A stretch of 50,156 bases of DNA. Origin: Stenotrophomonas chelatiphaga. Its GTDB lineage: Bacteria > Pseudomonadota > Gammaproteobacteria > Xanthomonadales > Xanthomonadaceae. The DNA lies in assembly GCF_001431535.1 (NCBI RefSeq), contig NZ_LDJK01000062.1, forward strand, positions 1 through 50,156, written 5' to 3'. Below the pieces are notes generated by a model. The model searched no databases. It was not told the origin of the DNA and saw nothing but the letters and a program-made list of their open reading frames with translations. Positions within the stretch are counted from its first letter, which is position 1, and every line of letters starts with the position of its first letter. Shown here piece after piece: positions 9,067 to 19,461 of this stretch. Position numbers and translations under genes: made by a program.

Positions 9067-10461
9067 TCAGTTGGCCAGGGCCAGGTCGTCCATCATCGCG
9101 CGCAGGAAGCGTGCGGCTTCACCGCCGGTGGCCACGCGGTGGTCGAAGGTGACCGACAGCGGGATCACCTTGTGCGCTTCCACGCCGCCCATCACCGGGG
9201 TCATCTGGTGGCGGGCACGGCCGGCGCCGACGATGGCCACGCACGGCGGTACCACCACCGGGGTGGCATAGCGACCGGCGAACATGCCGAAGTTGGACAG
9301 CGAGATCGTGTAGCCGCTCAGTTCCGAGGCAGCGATCGAACGCGCCTCCACCTGCTCACGCAGGCGGTTGACGCCTTCGCGGATGCCGCGTGCATCGAGC
9401 ATGTCGGCATTGCGCAGGGCCGGCACGAACAGTCCTTCCTCGGTATCCACCGCGATGCCCACGTCGACATGCGCGTGCAGGGTGCGGGTCAGCGCCTCAC
9501 CATCGAACCAGGCGTTCATCGCCGGGACCTTCTGGCAGGCCACCACGATCGCGCGCACCAGGCGCGCGGTGACATCGTTGCCCGGCAACCAGGCATGCAG
9601 GTCGGCGTCATCGTTCAGCGTGGTCGGAACGACCTTGCTGTGTGCATCGGCCATCACCCGCGCCATGTTGCGACGCACGCCCTTCAACTGTTCCGGCTGG
9701 CCCTTGGCGACCACGCCCGGCGGCTGGGTCCGCATCGGCTTGCCGGCGGCCGACATCGGCGCGCGCTGGCTTTCCACGCGTGCCGGTGCCGGTGCGGACA
9801 CCGGCGCGGACTGCGCTGCAGCCGCTGCGGCCGGCGCGGCGCCGACCTTGGCGCTGCCATCGGCGGCAGCCTGCTTGACGTCGGCCATGGTCACCGCACC
9901 CTCGGTACCGCTGGCGCGCACGCGCGACAGGTCCACGCCCAGCTTGCGCGCCATCGCACGCACCGCGGGCACGGCCTTGACCCCGCCGACAGCGACCGCC
10001 TGTTCGGCATGCACGGCGTTGGAGCTCTGCATCGCGCCGACCACGGTGCCGGCGTCATCGCGCTCACCACCGTCCTTGATCTCACCGCCCTCATCCGAGG
10101 CCACCACGGCATCGGCCTGTGCCGGCGCAGGCTGCCCGGTACTCGGGGCGGCGGCCGGTGCGGCGTGGCCGTGGCTGTGGCCGGTGTCCTGGCCGTCCGC
10201 GCGCTGCGGCAGGTTCGGGTCCAGTTCGAAACTGGCCAGCACCGCGCCGGTCGGGATGATGTCACCGGCCGCGCCGGACAGCTTCAGTATCTTGCCGGAC
10301 ACCGGCGAAGGCACTTCGACCACGGCCTTGGCGGTCTCCATCGACACCAGCGGCTCATCCAGGCGGATGGTGTCGCCTTCCTTGACGAACCATTCCACGA
10401 TGGTGGCGTCCGGCAGGCCTTCGCCGAGGTCGGGCAGGTTGAAATTCTTGGTCTGGCTCAT
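9067..10461 (-). CDS. Dihydrolipoyl acyltransferase (E2) of a 2-oxoacid dehydrogenase complex
   Basis: The 464-residue protein has one N-terminal lipoyl domain (residues 1-80; lipoyl lysine K45 in METAKAV), an Ala/Pro/His-rich linker, a peripheral subunit-binding domain (AVPAVRAMARKLGVDLSRVRASG, near residues 165-200), a second Ala/Pro linker and the catalytic acyltransferase domain ending DHRVATGGEAARFL. It transfers acyl groups from lipoamide to CoA in the cytoplasmic complex. The usual HxxxDG motif reads H-R-V-A-T-G, with Thr in the Asp position. The start at 10461 overlaps the stop of the upstream SH3 gene by ATGA. E1alpha and E1beta precede it in the same operon; E3 is not in the window. 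Pyruvate or branched-chain 2-oxoacids could be the substrate. Confidence 0.93.
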   Translation of the reverse strand: MSQTKNFNLPDLGEGLPDATIVEWFVKEGDTIRLDEPLVSMETAKAVVEVPSPVSGKILKLSGAAGDIIPTGAVLASFELDPNLPQRADGQDTGHSHGHAAPAAAPSTGQPAPAQADAVVASDEGGEIKDGGERDDAGTVVGAMQSSNAVHAEQAVAVGGVKAVPAVRAMARKLGVDLSRVRASGTEGAVTMADVKQAAADGSAKVGAAPAAAAAAQSAPVSAPAPARVESQRAPMSAAGKPMRTQPPGVVAKGQPEQLKGVRRNMARVMADAHSKVVPTTLNDDADLHAWLPGNDVTARLVRAIVVACQKVPAMNAWFDGEALTRTLHAHVDVGIAVDTEEGLFVPALRNADMLDARGIREGVNRLREQVEARSIAASELSGYTISLSNFGMFAGRYATPVVVPPCVAIVGAGRARHQMTPVMGGVEAHKVIPLSVTFDHRVATGGEAARFLRAMMDDLALAN

Positions 10462-10811
10462 GTGCAGTTCTCTTCCAGCAGTTCCAGTTCGTGGGCCGGC
10501 AGCCAGCCCGTCGCGCCATTCGCGCGCTCGGACCACCACCACCCCCCATGTTCATGATGCAGCCGTACCAGCTCGCCGTTTTCCACGTCCAGTTCGCTGG
10601 CGTCATAGTCACGCAGGGCTTCTGCGTGGCCATCGTCCAGCACCTGCAACCAGGCGACCGGCGCCCAGCCTGCGCCACCGTCGCGGGTGCGCACCCAGGC
10701 AAACGCCGGCCATTCCTCATCGCGCACACCGACCTCGACGATCTGGCCGGTGCGCAGGCGGAGCGGGTTGGGGTACTGGCTGCGGTACGGGCCGAGCAGA
10801 CGGGCCCGCAT
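10458..10811 (-). CDS. Small protein with two tandem SH3-like domains, inside the dehydrogenase operon
   Basis: This 117-residue product is two SH3-like repeats. The first has RLRTGQIVEVGVRD...GWAPVAWLQVL and the second ALRDYDASELDVENGELV...GWLPAHELELLEE; the second shows the ALYDY-like start, the WW pair and the GWxP element of SH3 folds. No signal peptide or membrane segment is present, so it is probably cytoplasmic. It lies between the E1beta and E2 genes: its ATG at 10811 is one base after the E1beta stop, and its stop overlaps the E2 start (ATGA). An alternative start at 10826 would overlap E1beta by 14 bases. A role in binding the E1 or E2 proline-rich linkers is my inference from position only. 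Confidence 0.85.
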   Translation of the reverse strand: MRARLLGPYRSQYPNPLRLRTGQIVEVGVRDEEWPAFAWVRTRDGGAGWAPVAWLQVLDDGHAEALRDYDASELDVENGELVRLHHEHGGWWWSERANGATGWLPAHELELLEENCT

Positions 10812-10812
10812 C

Positions 10813-11880
10813 TCAGCCTGCCGCAACGGCGCGCTTGGCCGCCGCCACGATCCGCTCCACGCTGGGCAGGTACTTCATTTCCAGGCGGAACAGCGGAATG
10901 TGGGTGTCATAGCCGGTCACGCGCTCGACCGGTGCCAGCAGGTCGTAGAGCGATTCCTCGGCCAGCCGTGCGGCGATTTCCGCACCGAAGCCCGCGGTCT
11001 TCGGGGCCTCCTGCACGATCACGCAGCGGCCGGTCTTGGCCACCGATTCGGCAATGGTGGCGAAGTCCAGCGGGCGCAGCGTGGCCACGTCGATGACTTC
11101 GGCACTGATGCCTTCGCCGGCCAGTTTGTCGGCTGCTTCCAAGGCTTCCTTGACCTGCGCACCCCAGGTCACCAGGGTCACGTCGGTGCCGTCGCGCAGC
11201 ACGAAGCAGACATCCAGCGGCAGCGCTTCGCCATCGTTGACCACCACTTCCTTGTACTGGCGGTAGATGCGCTTGGGCTCCATGTAGATGACCGGATCCG
11301 GTTCACGGATCGCCGCCAGCAGCAGGCCGTAGGCGCGCTGCGGCGAGGACGGCAGCACCACGCGCAGGCCCGGCACGTTGGTGAAGATCGATTCGTTGGC
11401 TTCGCTGTGGTGTTCCGGGGCACGGATGCCACCGCCCCACGGCACGCGCAGCACCATCGGGCAGTGCAGGCGGCCACGGGTACGGGTACGCAGGCGCGCG
11501 GCATGGCAGATGATGTGGTCGACCATCGGGTACATGAAGCCGTCGAACTGGGCTTCGGCGATCGGCTTCATGCCCTGCGCCGCCAGGCCGATGGTCAGGC
11601 CGGCGATGGTGGTTTCATCCAGCGGGGTGTCGAGGATGCGGTTGGCGCCGAAGCGCTGCTGCAGGCCGGCGGTGGCGCGGAACACGCCGCCGTTGACGCC
11701 CACGTCCTCGCCCAGCACCAGCACCGAGCTGTCGTGCTCCAGCTCCCAGGCCAGCGCCTGGGTGATGGCTTCGATCAGGGTGATGGGGGTGGTGGTCATG
11801 ACGGTGTCTCCACCGGCGACAGCGGCGCTGTCGGCGGCATTGGTGCGGGAAGCAGGAGCGCCGTGCTTGATGTCATCCAT
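10813..11880 (-). CDS. 2-oxoacid dehydrogenase E1 component, beta subunit
   Basis: The 355-residue protein matches the beta subunit of heterotetrameric ThDP-dependent dehydrogenases: ITLIEAITQALAWELEHDSSVLVLGEDVGVNGGVFRATAGLQQRFG at the N-terminus, then LDETTIAGLTIGLAAQGMKPIAEAQFDGFMYP, and a transketolase C-terminal domain containing ERVTGYDTHIPL. With the alpha subunit it decarboxylates the 2-oxoacid and acylates E2. The ATG at 11880 overlaps the E1alpha stop by eight bases and has GGAG upstream; an internal ATG at 11799 with a GGAG at good spacing starts exactly at the conserved MTTTPITLIEAI block and may be the true start. The first 27 residues are not conserved in the family as I know it. 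Confidence 0.93.
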   Translation of the reverse strand: MDDIKHGAPASRTNAADSAAVAGGDTVMTTTPITLIEAITQALAWELEHDSSVLVLGEDVGVNGGVFRATAGLQQRFGANRILDTPLDETTIAGLTIGLAAQGMKPIAEAQFDGFMYPMVDHIICHAARLRTRTRGRLHCPMVLRVPWGGGIRAPEHHSEANESIFTNVPGLRVVLPSSPQRAYGLLLAAIREPDPVIYMEPKRIYRQYKEVVVNDGEALPLDVCFVLRDGTDVTLVTWGAQVKEALEAADKLAGEGISAEVIDVATLRPLDFATIAESVAKTGRCVIVQEAPKTAGFGAEIAARLAEESLYDLLAPVERVTGYDTHIPLFRLEMKYLPSVERIVAAAKRAVAAG

Positions 11881-12955
11881 GACGCTGCTCCAGGGCAATG
11901 GCGGCAGCGCGCTGGGCCAACAGGTCCGGCGGCGGATCGGCATACAGGAAATCGAACATCGCTTCGACCGGCTGCACCGGGGTGTTGAGGTACTGGTTCA
12001 CGTCCTCGTCCACGCGCGCGCCGCACTGCTCGATCCAGGCCTTCTCTTCGGCTTCGCTCCACACGCCCTGGTCGGTCAGGTACTTGCGCAGGCGCAGCAT
12101 CGGTTCCAGCAGCCAGGCATCCTTCACTTCGGCGTCGTCGCGGTAGCGGCGCGCGTCGTCGGCGGTGGTGTGGTCGGACAGGCGGTAGGTCATCAGTTCC
12201 AGTACCGTGCCGCCGTTGCCGGACAGGCCGCGTTCGCGCGCCTGCTCCATCGCCGCCAGCACCGCGATCAGGTCGTTGCCATCCACCTGCAGGCAGTGCA
12301 GGCCACCGGCCAGGCCCTTCTGCGCCAGCGTTTCGGCACCGGTCTGGGCCGAACGGGGCACCGAAATCGCCCAGCCGTTGTTGACGATGCACAGGATCAG
12401 CGGCAGCTTGTAGGCGCCGGCCGAATTCAGTGCCGCGTAGAAGTCGGTCTTGGAACTGCCACCGTCGCCGCACACCGCCACGGCGATCTGCTTCTCATCG
12501 TTGAGCTTGAACTTCAGCGCCGCGCCGGCCGCATGCAGGCACTGGGTGGAGATCGGCACGCAGAACGGGAAGTCCTTGGCCGCATTGCCGCCGTAGTCGT
12601 TGCCGCGCTCGTCGCCGCCCCAGTACATCAGCACGTCGTACGGGCGCACGCCACGCATGAACATCGCACCGTATTCGCGGTAGCTCGGCGCGAACACGTC
12701 GCTGGGATGCATGGCCGCACCGATGCCGACGTGGGCCGCTTCGTGGCCCAGGCAGGCCGCGTACGTACCCAGCTTGCCGGTGCGCTGCAGCGCGATGGAC
12801 TTGCTGTCGAAGACGCGCACGTAGAGCATCTGCTTGAACAGCGGGACCAGCACCTTGGGATCCCGCAGGGACGCGGGCAGGTCGTCGCGGACGAGCTTGC
12901 CGTCCGCGTCCAGGTATTGGAGATATTCGATCTTGAACTCAGCAGCAACTGTCAT
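11873..12955 (-). CDS. 2-oxoacid dehydrogenase E1 component, alpha subunit
   Basis: The 360-residue product shows the thiamine diphosphate motif, GDGGSSKTDFYAALNSAG followed by CIVNNGWAIS, and a HEAAHVGIGAA segment typical of E1alpha. It forms the active ThDP site with the beta subunit encoded just downstream. The ATG at 12955 (MTVAAEFKIEYLQYLD) is chosen because it begins the conserved N-terminus, with GAAGG about 11 bases upstream; the open frame continues to 13234 but contains unrelated, SMAG-like sequence. This is the first gene of the four-gene operon, divergent from tryptophan 2,3-dioxygenase. Related Xanthomonas genes are annotated as pyruvate dehydrogenase or branched-chain enzymes; sequence alone does not separate them here. 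Confidence 0.93.
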   Translation of the reverse strand: MTVAAEFKIEYLQYLDADGKLVRDDLPASLRDPKVLVPLFKQMLYVRVFDSKSIALQRTGKLGTYAACLGHEAAHVGIGAAMHPSDVFAPSYREYGAMFMRGVRPYDVLMYWGGDERGNDYGGNAAKDFPFCVPISTQCLHAAGAALKFKLNDEKQIAVAVCGDGGSSKTDFYAALNSAGAYKLPLILCIVNNGWAISVPRSAQTGAETLAQKGLAGGLHCLQVDGNDLIAVLAAMEQARERGLSGNGGTVLELMTYRLSDHTTADDARRYRDDAEVKDAWLLEPMLRLRKYLTDQGVWSEAEEKAWIEQCGARVDEDVNQYLNTPVQPVEAMFDFLYADPPPDLLAQRAAAIALEQRHG

Positions 12956-13210
12956 TGCGGACTGCACCTTCGACAGGAAGTTACAAATGATATGAATCGC
13001 CATGTTAAGGACGGTGTATGAAAAAGCCGTCCTGCGGCGCAGCAAGGGTTTCCCCGATGAGGCCCCTGCCGGCGGGTAGGCGGCCCGTTGCAGCAACGTA
13101 TTCAGCCGTTGCTGCAGAGCACCAGAATACGCCCGTGAAGGCGGGGATGGGACCCTCGGGAACCGGTTCCACGCGCCGGGATGCGGGTTTGTGCGTTCCA
13201 CGAGGGCCTG

Positions 13211-13278
13211 TGACGACCAACGGTCGTCACCCACCGCAGCCGGTGAGGCACCAAGGTCGTCACCCAGCGCAGCCGGTA
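13211..13278. repeat. SMAG palindrome with a partly duplicated right side
   Basis: TGACGACCAACGGTCGTCA at 13211-13229 is a full GACC-type SMAG stem, followed by CCCACCGCAGCCGGT. About 45 bases further, GGTCGTCACCCAGCGCAGCCGGT repeats the right arm and tail without the left arm. The element lies between the divergent E1alpha and tryptophan dioxygenase genes. Confidence 0.75.
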
Positions 13279-13326
13279 ACCGACTGTCGTCCTGCTACGC
13301 TTTCTCTTTTCATCGGTCCCGCCCCC

Positions 13327-14181
13327 ATGTCCGTCGACAACAACCAACGCGATCTCGAAGCCGGCATCCTGACCGACCTGCAGGACCGGCTGACCTACGG
13401 CGGCTACCTGCGGCTGGACCAGCTGCTCAGCGCGCAGCAGCCGCTGTCCAGCCCGGCCCACCATGACGAGATGCTGTTCATCATCCAGCACCAGACGTCC
13501 GAGCTGTGGTTGAAGCTGCTGGCGCATGAGCTGGGCGCGGCGATCGGTTTCCTGCAGCGCGACCAGGTCTGGCAGTGCCAGAAGGTCCTGGCACGCAGCA
13601 AGCTGGTGCTGCGCCAGCTGACAGAGCAGTGGTCGGTGCTGGAAACGCTGACCCCGTCCGAATACATGGGCTTCCGCGACGTGCTGGGCCCGTCCTCGGG
13701 CTTCCAGTCGCTGCAGTACCGCTACATCGAGTTCCTGCTGGGCAACAAGAACGCGCAGATGCTCAAGGTGTTCGAACACGACGAAGCAGGCCAGCAGCGG
13801 CTGCGCCAGGCGCTCGAGGCGCCGAGCCTGTACGAGGAGTTCCTCCAGTACCTGTCGCGCTTCGGCCACGACATCCCGGCGCAGTACCTGGACCGCGACT
13901 GGACGCAGCCGCACGTGGCCGACGATGCGCTGCATCCGGTGTTCGAGCGCATCTACCAGAACACCGACCGCTACTGGCGCGAGTACGCCCTGTGCGAGGA
14001 CCTGGTCGACCTGGAGACTGCCTTCCAGCTGTGGCGGTTCCGCCACATGCGCACGGTGATGCGGGTGATCGGCTTCAAGCGTGGCACCGGCGGTTCGTCC
14101 GGGGTGGGCTTCCTGGCCAAGGCGCTGGAACTGACCTTCTTCCCCGAACTGTTCCAGGTGCGCACCACGCTGGAAGGCTGA
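13327..14181 (+). CDS. kynA: Tryptophan 2,3-dioxygenase
   Basis: The 284-residue protein closely matches the bacterial haem enzyme that opens the indole ring of L-tryptophan to N-formylkynurenine. Landmarks are [13 protein letters not shown], the active-site histidine in [40 protein letters not shown], and the proximal haem histidine in [17 protein letters not shown] near residue 240; the tail [11 protein letters not shown] closes over the substrate. The ATG at 13327 fits the family's usual N-terminus, and the frame upstream is SMAG and promoter sequence. It stands alone on the plus strand, divergent from the E1alpha gene; the rest of the kynurenine pathway is not in this window. Confidence 0.96.
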   Translation: MSVDNNQRDLEAGILTDLQDRLTYGGYLRLDQLLSAQQPLSSPAHHDEMLFIIQHQTSELWLKLLAHELGAAIGFLQRDQVWQCQKVLARSKLVLRQLTEQWSVLETLTPSEYMGFRDVLGPSSGFQSLQYRYIEFLLGNKNAQMLKVFEHDEAGQQRLRQALEAPSLYEEFLQYLSRFGHDIPAQYLDRDWTQPHVADDALHPVFERIYQNTDRYWREYALCEDLVDLETAFQLWRFRHMRTVMRVIGFKRGTGGSSGVGFLAKALELTFFPELFQVRTTLEG

Positions 14182-14347
14182 GCGGCCGGCGTCCCCCATT
14201 CAGATTGTTGCGTTTGCAAGTTCCGCGACCCGGCGGTGACCTGCTTCGATCGGTGTGTATTTGACGTGAACGCCAGAAGTCGGTGATCCTCGCGCGTTAG
14301 CTCGGCACAGCGGACGTGCCTGTCATCCACCGAACCAGGAATCCCGC

Positions 14348-15847
<1,500 letters not shown>

Positions 15848-15859
15848 GAGGAAGAGTGA

Positions 15860-16453
15860 ATGCGCAAGACCGCAGGTTGGATGTCCATGGGGGTTCTGGC
15901 CGCTGCACTGGCAGCGTGCTCGCAACCCGGTCCCGATACCGCCAAGGCGCCTGCGCAGCCGCTTGATACGCGACCCACCGAGGCACCGGCCGCTGATCCC
16001 AGCGTGCCGGTGGCCTCCGGCAACACCCCGGCGGCCGCGGACATCGCGGCCATCGCGGCCCTCAACGCCTCCTTCGATCCGGCCCGAGACCCGGCCGCCG
16101 ACCTGGAAACGGCCAAGGTGGAAGCGCAGCGTGGCAACAAGCGCATCATCCTGGACGTGGGCGGTGAGTGGTGCCCGTGGTGCCACATCCTGGACACATT
16201 CGTCGAAGGCGATGCCGAAGTGCGCCGGCTGCGCGATGCCAACTACGTGTGGATGAAGGTCAACTACAGCGAAGACAACGAGAACAAAGCGTTCCTGTCG
16301 CAGTTTCCGGAAGTGAAGGGCTACCCGCACCTGTTCGTGCTGGATGCCGAAGGTGGCCTGCTGCATTCGCAGTTCACCGGTGAACTGGAACAGGGCAAGA
16401 GCTACGACCGCGCGAAGTTCCTGGCCTTCATGAAGGAGTGGGCGCCGCGCTGA
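15860..16453 (+). CDS. Thioredoxin-fold lipoprotein with a CPWC motif
   Basis: The 197-residue product starts with a lipoprotein signal peptide: basic MRKT, a hydrophobic core, and the lipobox LAAC with Cys20. A Pro/Ala-rich linker leads to a thioredoxin-like domain (about residues 75-195) with the redox motif GGEWCPWCHILDTF, and the cis-proline region is probably GYPHLFVLDAEG. It resembles the DUF255/thioredoxin_7 group rather than classical DsbD/TlpA. It is expected at the periplasmic face of a membrane and could reduce or oxidise cysteines there, or serve in cytochrome maturation; its partner is unknown. GAGGAAGAG gives a strong ribosome binding site, and the gene follows the POT transporter by 12 bases. 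Confidence 0.88.
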   Translation: MRKTAGWMSMGVLAAALAACSQPGPDTAKAPAQPLDTRPTEAPAADPSVPVASGNTPAAADIAAIAALNASFDPARDPAADLETAKVEAQRGNKRIILDVGGEWCPWCHILDTFVEGDAEVRRLRDANYVWMKVNYSEDNENKAFLSQFPEVKGYPHLFVLDAEGGLLHSQFTGELEQGKSYDRAKFLAFMKEWAPR

Positions 16454-16554
16454 GGCGCGATGCCAAGCGGCGGCACTCAATTCAGCCGCGCTGCGGCCGC
16501 TAACGCCAAGGTACCGACGCCACGCTGACCGTGGCGCACGACCTGGAGCGTCCG

Positions 16555-17658
16555 ATGCACAGCGAGCTGATCGACCATCCCCCTGCCGACACCGTGGCAC
16601 TGCCTGCGGTGGATGTGCTGATGGACGATGGCGCTGCGGTTGCTGCGGCGGCGATACCGCCTGGCACGCACAAGCTGCCCGTGGTGGCCCTGCCGGACAA
16701 CGCCGCGCTGGCCGCTGCGGTGCAGAAACTGGTCGAACAGAAAGAACGCCTGGACTTGCTGGCCCGTGACCCGCGGCTGGCCGGCCTGCTGCCGCCGGAA
16801 TGGCTGGGGCAGGGCGGACGGGCGGTGGATGTGGCGGCCTTCGTGCAGGGCGTGCTGCCGTTCCTGCAGGTGGCCGAACGGGGCGAGACCGCGCCGATGC
16901 GCCTGCCGCTGCGGCATGTACTGGGCGACAGCGGTCGCTGGTCGGTGGCCGACGTCGCCGAGCCGCAGTCGCTGGCCTGGCTGCTGGCCAGCGACGAGCG
17001 GGCGACGGTCGGCAGCCGCGACCATGCCGATGCCGTGTTGATCGGTGCCCTGGGGCTGGCGTGGATGCAGGAAGGACGCAGCCGTCCGGGCTTCCTGCGT
17101 GCGATGGGGGTGGATACGCTGGCCGCGCGCACCACCATGCTCGGCTACCCGCCGGCCGAAGAACTGGCCCTGTACGAAGTAACCGCGCATGGCCAGCGCG
17201 AGGTCTGGTGCGTACACGGCCGGCGCCGTCTGCGGCCGCTGCCGGCGCCCTGGCTGAGCGTGCCGCTGCTGGTCGCCTACGGCGTGAAACCGCCGCAGCC
17301 GTGGCCGTCCAGCTATCCCGCCATCGAATCGGTGGCGCGCGAACTGGCCACGGCACGGCAGGGCCGCGCGCTGCCGGAGATCAGCCTGCCGGTGGTGGTG
17401 CGGAAGATCGCCGAGGATGCCAATGGGGACATCTGGCAGCCGGTGAGCCTGCTGCAGCTGGGAACCTGGGTGCCGCGCTGGCCGTTCTTCCTGGCCATCT
17501 TCGTCGGCCTGCCGTCACTGCTGCTGGTCACCGCCGCACTGGCGCTGCCGGGGGCGATCGAAGCGGCCACGGTGGCGGCTTCGCTCGGCTTCGCTGCCGG
17601 TGCCATCGGCGCGCTTGCGGCGCCCTGGGTCTACGCCCGCCGCAAGCACCTGAGCTGA
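16555..17658 (+). CDS. Unrecognised protein with C-terminal membrane hairpin
   Basis: I do not recognise this 367-residue protein. The first 300 residues are soluble-looking, with an acidic, Ala-rich N-terminus (about 1-50), a helical segment NAALAAAVQKLVEQKERLDLLARDPRLAG, and a middle region with alternating Leu, Ala, Arg and Pro. Two hydrophobic helices near the end (about 310-335 and 338-360) are followed by a short basic tail ARRKHLS, suggesting an inner-membrane anchor with both ends in the cytoplasm. I chose the ATG at 16555 because GGAG lies seven bases upstream; a GTG at 16531 is also in frame. It converges with the MarR regulator gene eight bases away and shows no terminator. Confidence 0.75.
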   Translation: MHSELIDHPPADTVALPAVDVLMDDGAAVAAAAIPPGTHKLPVVALPDNAALAAAVQKLVEQKERLDLLARDPRLAGLLPPEWLGQGGRAVDVAAFVQGVLPFLQVAERGETAPMRLPLRHVLGDSGRWSVADVAEPQSLAWLLASDERATVGSRDHADAVLIGALGLAWMQEGRSRPGFLRAMGVDTLAARTTMLGYPPAEELALYEVTAHGQREVWCVHGRRRLRPLPAPWLSVPLLVAYGVKPPQPWPSSYPAIESVARELATARQGRALPEISLPVVVRKIAEDANGDIWQPVSLLQLGTWVPRWPFFLAIFVGLPSLLLVTAALALPGAIEAATVAASLGFAAGAIGALAAPWVYARRKHLS

Positions 17659-17666
17659 GCCTGCAG

Positions 17667-18158
17667 TCAGGCTTCGCCCATCCGCTGCAGGCCTTCACCG
17701 GCCAGCCGCAGGATCAGCTTTTCCAGCAGCTGTTCTTCATCTTCGCTGAGCACGGACATCAGCTTGCGGGTGGTTTCGATGACCAGCGGGGCGATCGTTT
17801 CGTAGACCTCGAAGCCGGCCGCCGACAGCGCCAGCACCGAGCGGCGACGGTCGTCGCCGTGGGTTTCACGCTTGATGAAGCCGCGTTCCAGCAACCGCGC
17901 CACCGCGCGGCTGACCGCGACCTTGTCCATCGCCGTGCGCTCGGACACTTCGCTGGCCGACGAGCCCGGATACAGCGCCAGGATGGTGATCACCCGCCAT
18001 TCCGGAATCGCCAGGCCGTAGCGATCGCCGTACAGTTTGGCGATGTTGCCGCTGACCCGGTTGGAGAGCACGCTCAGCCGGTAGGGCAGGAACTGTTCCA
18101 GGTCGAGCAGGACGTGCGAGGCACGCACGCTGGTGGAGGCGGGATCGGGTGGGCTCAT
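17667..18158 (-). CDS. MarR-family transcriptional regulator, probable regulator of tyrosine catabolism
   Basis: The 163-residue protein has the MarR winged helix-turn-helix: PEWRVITILALYPGSSASEVSERTAMDKVAVSRAVARLLERGFIKRE, with the wing residues HGDDRRRSVLALS. It is divergent from hppD, with 127 bases between the starts, which suggests that it controls the homogentisate pathway in response to a pathway intermediate, as HpdR/HmgR-type regulators do in other proteobacteria; this is inference from position. The start at 18158 (MSPPDPAS) has AAGG 11 bases upstream; an in-frame GTG at 18170 is the alternative. Part of the intergenic region is AT-rich (GTAACTATAAAG near 18190) and is the likeliest operator/promoter. 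Confidence 0.88.
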   Translation of the reverse strand: MSPPDPASTSVRASHVLLDLEQFLPYRLSVLSNRVSGNIAKLYGDRYGLAIPEWRVITILALYPGSSASEVSERTAMDKVAVSRAVARLLERGFIKRETHGDDRRRSVLALSAAGFEVYETIAPLVIETTRKLMSVLSEDEEQLLEKLILRLAGEGLQRMGEA

Positions 18159-18285
18159 GCTGCGGTGCACCTTGCTGGTGGTTTCAGGTGTAACTATAAA
18201 GGGGGATGTACTAGCCCTGCATTGTCGCGGGTCCCTCTGTCGCCCGCACCTGGTTTGATGCGGAAAAGATTCGGAGCCTTATGCC

Positions 18286-19398
18286 ATGAATACCACCGTC
18301 CAGACCGCCTCGCACCCCAATCTGGGCATGCAGGTGACCACGTTTGAAAACCCGATGGGCATCGACGGCTTCGAGTTCGTCGAATTCGCCGCCCCCGCCG
18401 GCCGCGGCCAGGAGCTGCATGCCTACTTCCGCAGCATGGGCTTTTCCGCCGTGCTCAAGCACGCCACCCGCCCGATCACCGTGTATCGGCAGGGCGGAGT
18501 GAACTTCCTGGTCAACGAAGATCCGGACTCGTTCGCCGCCGACTTCGCTGAAAAGCACGGGCCGTGCGCCTGCGGTTTCGCCATCCGCTTCCAGAAGCCC
18601 GGTGCCGAGGTCTACCAGACCGCGCTGGGCAATGGCGCCGAGCCGGTCGACTTCAAGCCCGACTCCAGGGCGGTGGATGCGCCGGTCATCAAGGGCATCG
18701 GCGACTGCATGCTGTACCTGGTGGACCGCTACGGCGATGCCGGCAGCATCTACGGCGATGACTATGTCGCGGTGGAAGGCGCCGACCCGGCACCGAAGGG
18801 CTTCGGCCTGACCTTCATCGACCACCTGACCCACAACCTGTACTTCGGCAACATGCAGCAGTGGTCGGACTACTACGAGCGGCTGTTCAACTTCCGCGAG
18901 ATCCGCTACTTCGACATCAAGGGCCTGAAGACCGGCCTGGTGTCCAAGGCGATGACCGCACCGGATGGCATCGTGCGCATCCCGCTCAATGAATCGTCCG
19001 ATCCGAAGAGCCAGATCAACGAATACCTGGACGCCTACAAGGGCGAAGGCATCCAGCACATCGCCTGCTTCACCGATGACATCTACGCGACCGTGGAAGC
19101 CATGCGCGAGCAGGGCGTGCAGTTCCTGGACACGCCGGACACCTACTTCGACGTGATCGACCAGCGCGTGCCGGGGCATGGAGAAGACGTGGCGCGGCTG
19201 GCCCGCAACAAGATCCTGATCGATGCCGATCCGGAGACCCACCAGCGCAAGCTGCTGCAGATCTTCACCCTGAACTGCATCGGCCCGATCTTCTTCGAGA
19301 TCATTCAGCGCAAGGGCAATGAAGGCTTCGGCGAAGGCAACTTCACCGCGCTGTTCGAAAGCATCGAACGCGACCAGATGCGCCGCGGCGTACTGTAA
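18286..19398 (+). CDS. hppD: 4-Hydroxyphenylpyruvate dioxygenase
   Basis: The 370-residue protein contains two VOC-type domains. The C-terminal iron ligands fit the family: His in FIDHLTHNLYFGNM, His in EGIQHIACFTDDIY, and Glu in NCIGPIFFEIIQRKGNEGFGEGNF near the end. The enzyme converts 4-hydroxyphenylpyruvate to homogentisate in tyrosine degradation. CGGAG lies 11 bases upstream of the ATG. The next gene, 63 bases downstream, encodes homogentisate dioxygenase, so consecutive steps are adjacent and on one strand, while a MarR regulator is divergent. Length is typical. Confidence 0.97.
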   Translation: MNTTVQTASHPNLGMQVTTFENPMGIDGFEFVEFAAPAGRGQELHAYFRSMGFSAVLKHATRPITVYRQGGVNFLVNEDPDSFAADFAEKHGPCACGFAIRFQKPGAEVYQTALGNGAEPVDFKPDSRAVDAPVIKGIGDCMLYLVDRYGDAGSIYGDDYVAVEGADPAPKGFGLTFIDHLTHNLYFGNMQQWSDYYERLFNFREIRYFDIKGLKTGLVSKAMTAPDGIVRIPLNESSDPKSQINEYLDAYKGEGIQHIACFTDDIYATVEAMREQGVQFLDTPDTYFDVIDQRVPGHGEDVARLARNKILIDADPETHQRKLLQIFTLNCIGPIFFEIIQRKGNEGFGEGNFTALFESIERDQMRRGVL

Positions 19399-19461
19399 GC
19401 GGCAGATCGCTCGGGTAAGGTAGGTGCCGGCCACGCGCCGGCACATGACGGGATGCCAGAC

